Source: Candidatus Sumerlaeota bacterium (GTDB taxonomy: Bacteria > Bacillota > SLNR01). Taken from it: a stretch of 62,982 nucleotides of DNA. This document shows, one piece after another, positions 61,838 to 62,982 of the stretch. The notes beneath the pieces were generated by a model. It saw only the letters and a list, made by a program, of their open reading frames with translations. It searched no databases and was not told where the DNA came from. Positions within the stretch are counted from its first letter, which is position 1. The number at the start of each line of letters is the position of its first letter. The translations under genes and the position numbers were made by a program. The DNA lies in NCBI GenBank assembly GCA_007132905.1, contig SLNR01000033.1, positions 1 to 62,982 on the forward strand, given 5' to 3'.

Positions 61838-62776
61838 ATGGATGATTACATTGGAACCGTATTGAAAAGACAGAAGGAAGAGGAAGTGGTAGAAGAGGAA
61901 AAGACTCCTTCTGAAACGTCGATAAAGGTTCGCAGAGCGCTGAAAGGATTGGTTAAAAATAAGGCTGCACTCGTTGGGGCGTGTATTTTGGTGGCAGTAG
62001 TGGCAGTTGCTTTAATGGCATCTGTTATTTCACCCTATGATCCTAATTCTCAAAATTTAGCTCTGAGGCTTACTCCGCCGGCTTGGGCTGAAGGGGGAAG
62101 CATCTCCCATGTTTTAGGGACGGATCATCTAGGTAGAGATATATTAAGCAGGCTATTTTTTGGAGCAAGGATTTCCTTAATGGTAGGGGCGGTGGCGGTC
62201 GTTATTTCAGGTTTCCTGGGAACTACATTAGGTCTGTTATCAGGTTTCTATGGGAATAAGGTAGATACGTTTATCATGCGGCTGGCCGATATACAGCTAG
62301 CTTTCCCCTTTATATTGCTTGCTTTGGCTGTTATGGCCGTCCTTGGTAGCGGACTTCGTAATGTTATCATTGTATTAGGCGTAACCGGTTGGGTAATGTA
62401 CGGTCGAGTTGTTCGAAGCGAAGTAATTTCGATTAGAGAAAAAGAATATGTGGAAGCTTCAAGAGCCATCGGGAATAAAGATATCCAGATTATGATGAAG
62501 CATATTCTTCCCAATATTATCAGTACCATCGTGATCATTGGTACTTTGGAAGTAGCCAGGGTTATTATTGCAGAATCAGCCCTGACCTTTTTGGGTTTGG
62601 GTGTGGAACCCTCCATACCAACCTGGGGGAGCATGCTTTCTGATGGCAGAGAGTATATTTCTAATGCCTGGTGGGTAGCTACCTTTCCTGGTTTGGCGAT
62701 CATGTTTACGGTTTTGGGTATCAATCTTGTTGGTGACTGGCTCAGAGACACCCTCGATCCACGTCTAAAAACTTAA
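61838..62776 (+). CDS. oppC: Peptide ABC transporter permease OppC/DppC
   Basis: This is the partner permease, 312 residues with about six membrane helices. A charged N-terminal extension (about residues 1-40, many Glu and Lys) precedes the first helix. GTDHLGRDILSRLFFGARISL and EASRAIGNKDIQIMMKHILPN (EAA loop) are family hallmarks; the C-terminus reads VGDWLRDTLDPRLK. It starts 13 nt after oppB with AGGAGGTGGTG. A terminator follows. Confidence 0.94.
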   Translation: MDDYIGTVLKRQKEEEVVEEEKTPSETSIKVRRALKGLVKNKAALVGACILVAVVAVALMASVISPYDPNSQNLALRLTPPAWAEGGSISHVLGTDHLGRDILSRLFFGARISLMVGAVAVVISGFLGTTLGLLSGFYGNKVDTFIMRLADIQLAFPFILLALAVMAVLGSGLRNVIIVLGVTGWVMYGRVVRSEVISIREKEYVEASRAIGNKDIQIMMKHILPNIISTIVIIGTLEVARVIIAESALTFLGLGVEPSIPTWGSMLSDGREYISNAWWVATFPGLAIMFTVLGINLVGDWLRDTLDPRLKT

Positions 62777-62861
62777 ATGACAGACGGCTTTATTCATAGT
62801 TTTACGATAAACGGAAGCCCAAAAATATATAGAAGCATATTTTATCGTCATAAAGTATCTC

Positions 62862-62888
62862 AACACCCGAAAGGGTGTTTTCTTTTTA
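62862..62888 (+). terminator. Terminator after oppC
   Basis: AACACCC and GGGTGTT enclose a GAAA tetraloop, followed by TTCTTTTTAT. Confidence 0.9.
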
Positions 62889-62936
62889 TCGAGAAGAATA
62901 AATGTAGAATACGAGCAAGTTTTATAGGAGATGATG

Positions 62937-62982
62937 ATGGAGATGAAAGACAAAAATAACAAGAAAAACCCGCCGATAAAAA
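62937..62982 (+). CDS. Start of a further gene, cut by the window edge
   Basis: An AGGAG site at 62926-62930 is followed by ATG codons at 62931, 62934, 62937 and 62943. The frame from 62937 reads through to the end of the window with a Lys- and Asn-rich start (MEMKDKNNKKN). The product cannot be identified from 15 codons. Confidence 0.45.
   Translation, partial: MEMKDKNNKKNPPIK

Overview
The window is about 63 kb of AT-rich chromosome from an anaerobic member of the Bacillota, most likely class Clostridia. This rests on gene content and signals: strong GGAGG ribosome binding sites with frequent GTG and TTG starts, a CIRCE operator on groESL, T-box, TPP and ykkC-type riboswitches, a c-di-AMP receptor gene and GatCAB. 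The metabolic genes describe an anaerobe that ferments amino acids, peptides and organic acids: a B12-dependent methylmalonyl-CoA route, a Na+-pumping decarboxylase, 2-oxoacid:ferredoxin oxidoreductase, flavin-bifurcating NfnAB, butyrate kinase with PduL, and radical-type dehydratase homologues. I cannot name a genus. I see no rRNA, tRNA, CRISPR, insertion sequence or prophage.

Layout from left to right: a minus-strand TAXI lipoprotein; acpS-nnr-alr (1231-4443); an eight-gene methylmalonyl-CoA mutase/epimerase/decarboxylase operon (4645-11809); three peptidase and amidase genes (12000-14970); a BON protein and a DUF362 ferredoxin; a TPP riboswitch followed by thiDN-thiM-thiE (17157-20405); UDG-argS-tsaE-tsaB-rimI, darA and udp-tsaD (20785-27397); a six-gene operon of radical SAM, nfnAB, an E1 alpha/beta pair and an HpcH aldolase (27553-33904); a three-gene HgdB/HgdC-like cluster (34077-37106); an orphan P-loop NTPase with vorDBAC (37546-40940); a gamma carbonic anhydrase; buk-pduL; groESL; guaA; a histidine phosphatase with pcrA and ligA; oppADF; gatCAB; and oppBC behind a long regulatory leader (60258-62776).

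Metabolic logic: peptides enter through Opp-type transporters. Branched-chain 2-oxoacids can be oxidised by VorABCD to acyl-CoA. PduL and Buk can turn acyl-CoA into acyl-phosphate and then acid plus ATP. Reduced ferredoxin can be balanced by NfnAB. Succinyl-CoA can be rearranged to methylmalonyl-CoA and decarboxylated to propionyl-CoA while Na+ is pumped out.

The most striking element is the leader at 60258-60735. It holds a ykkC-family aptamer, probably the ppGpp type, with its own terminator. A complete T-box follows, whose specifier (CUC) and UGGU acceptor-pairing bases both fit tRNA-Leu. Both switches appear to be ON switches in series, so the layout looks like an AND gate for amino-acid starvation in front of a peptide permease. 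Other points of note are a TPP riboswitch with an extra hairpin between P4 and P5, a ThiD-ThiN fusion beside a separate ThiE, a cluster of DnaA-box-like sequences at 27432-27503, a Rex-like palindrome upstream of buk, and a large stem-loop in the leader of the NTPase-vor operon.
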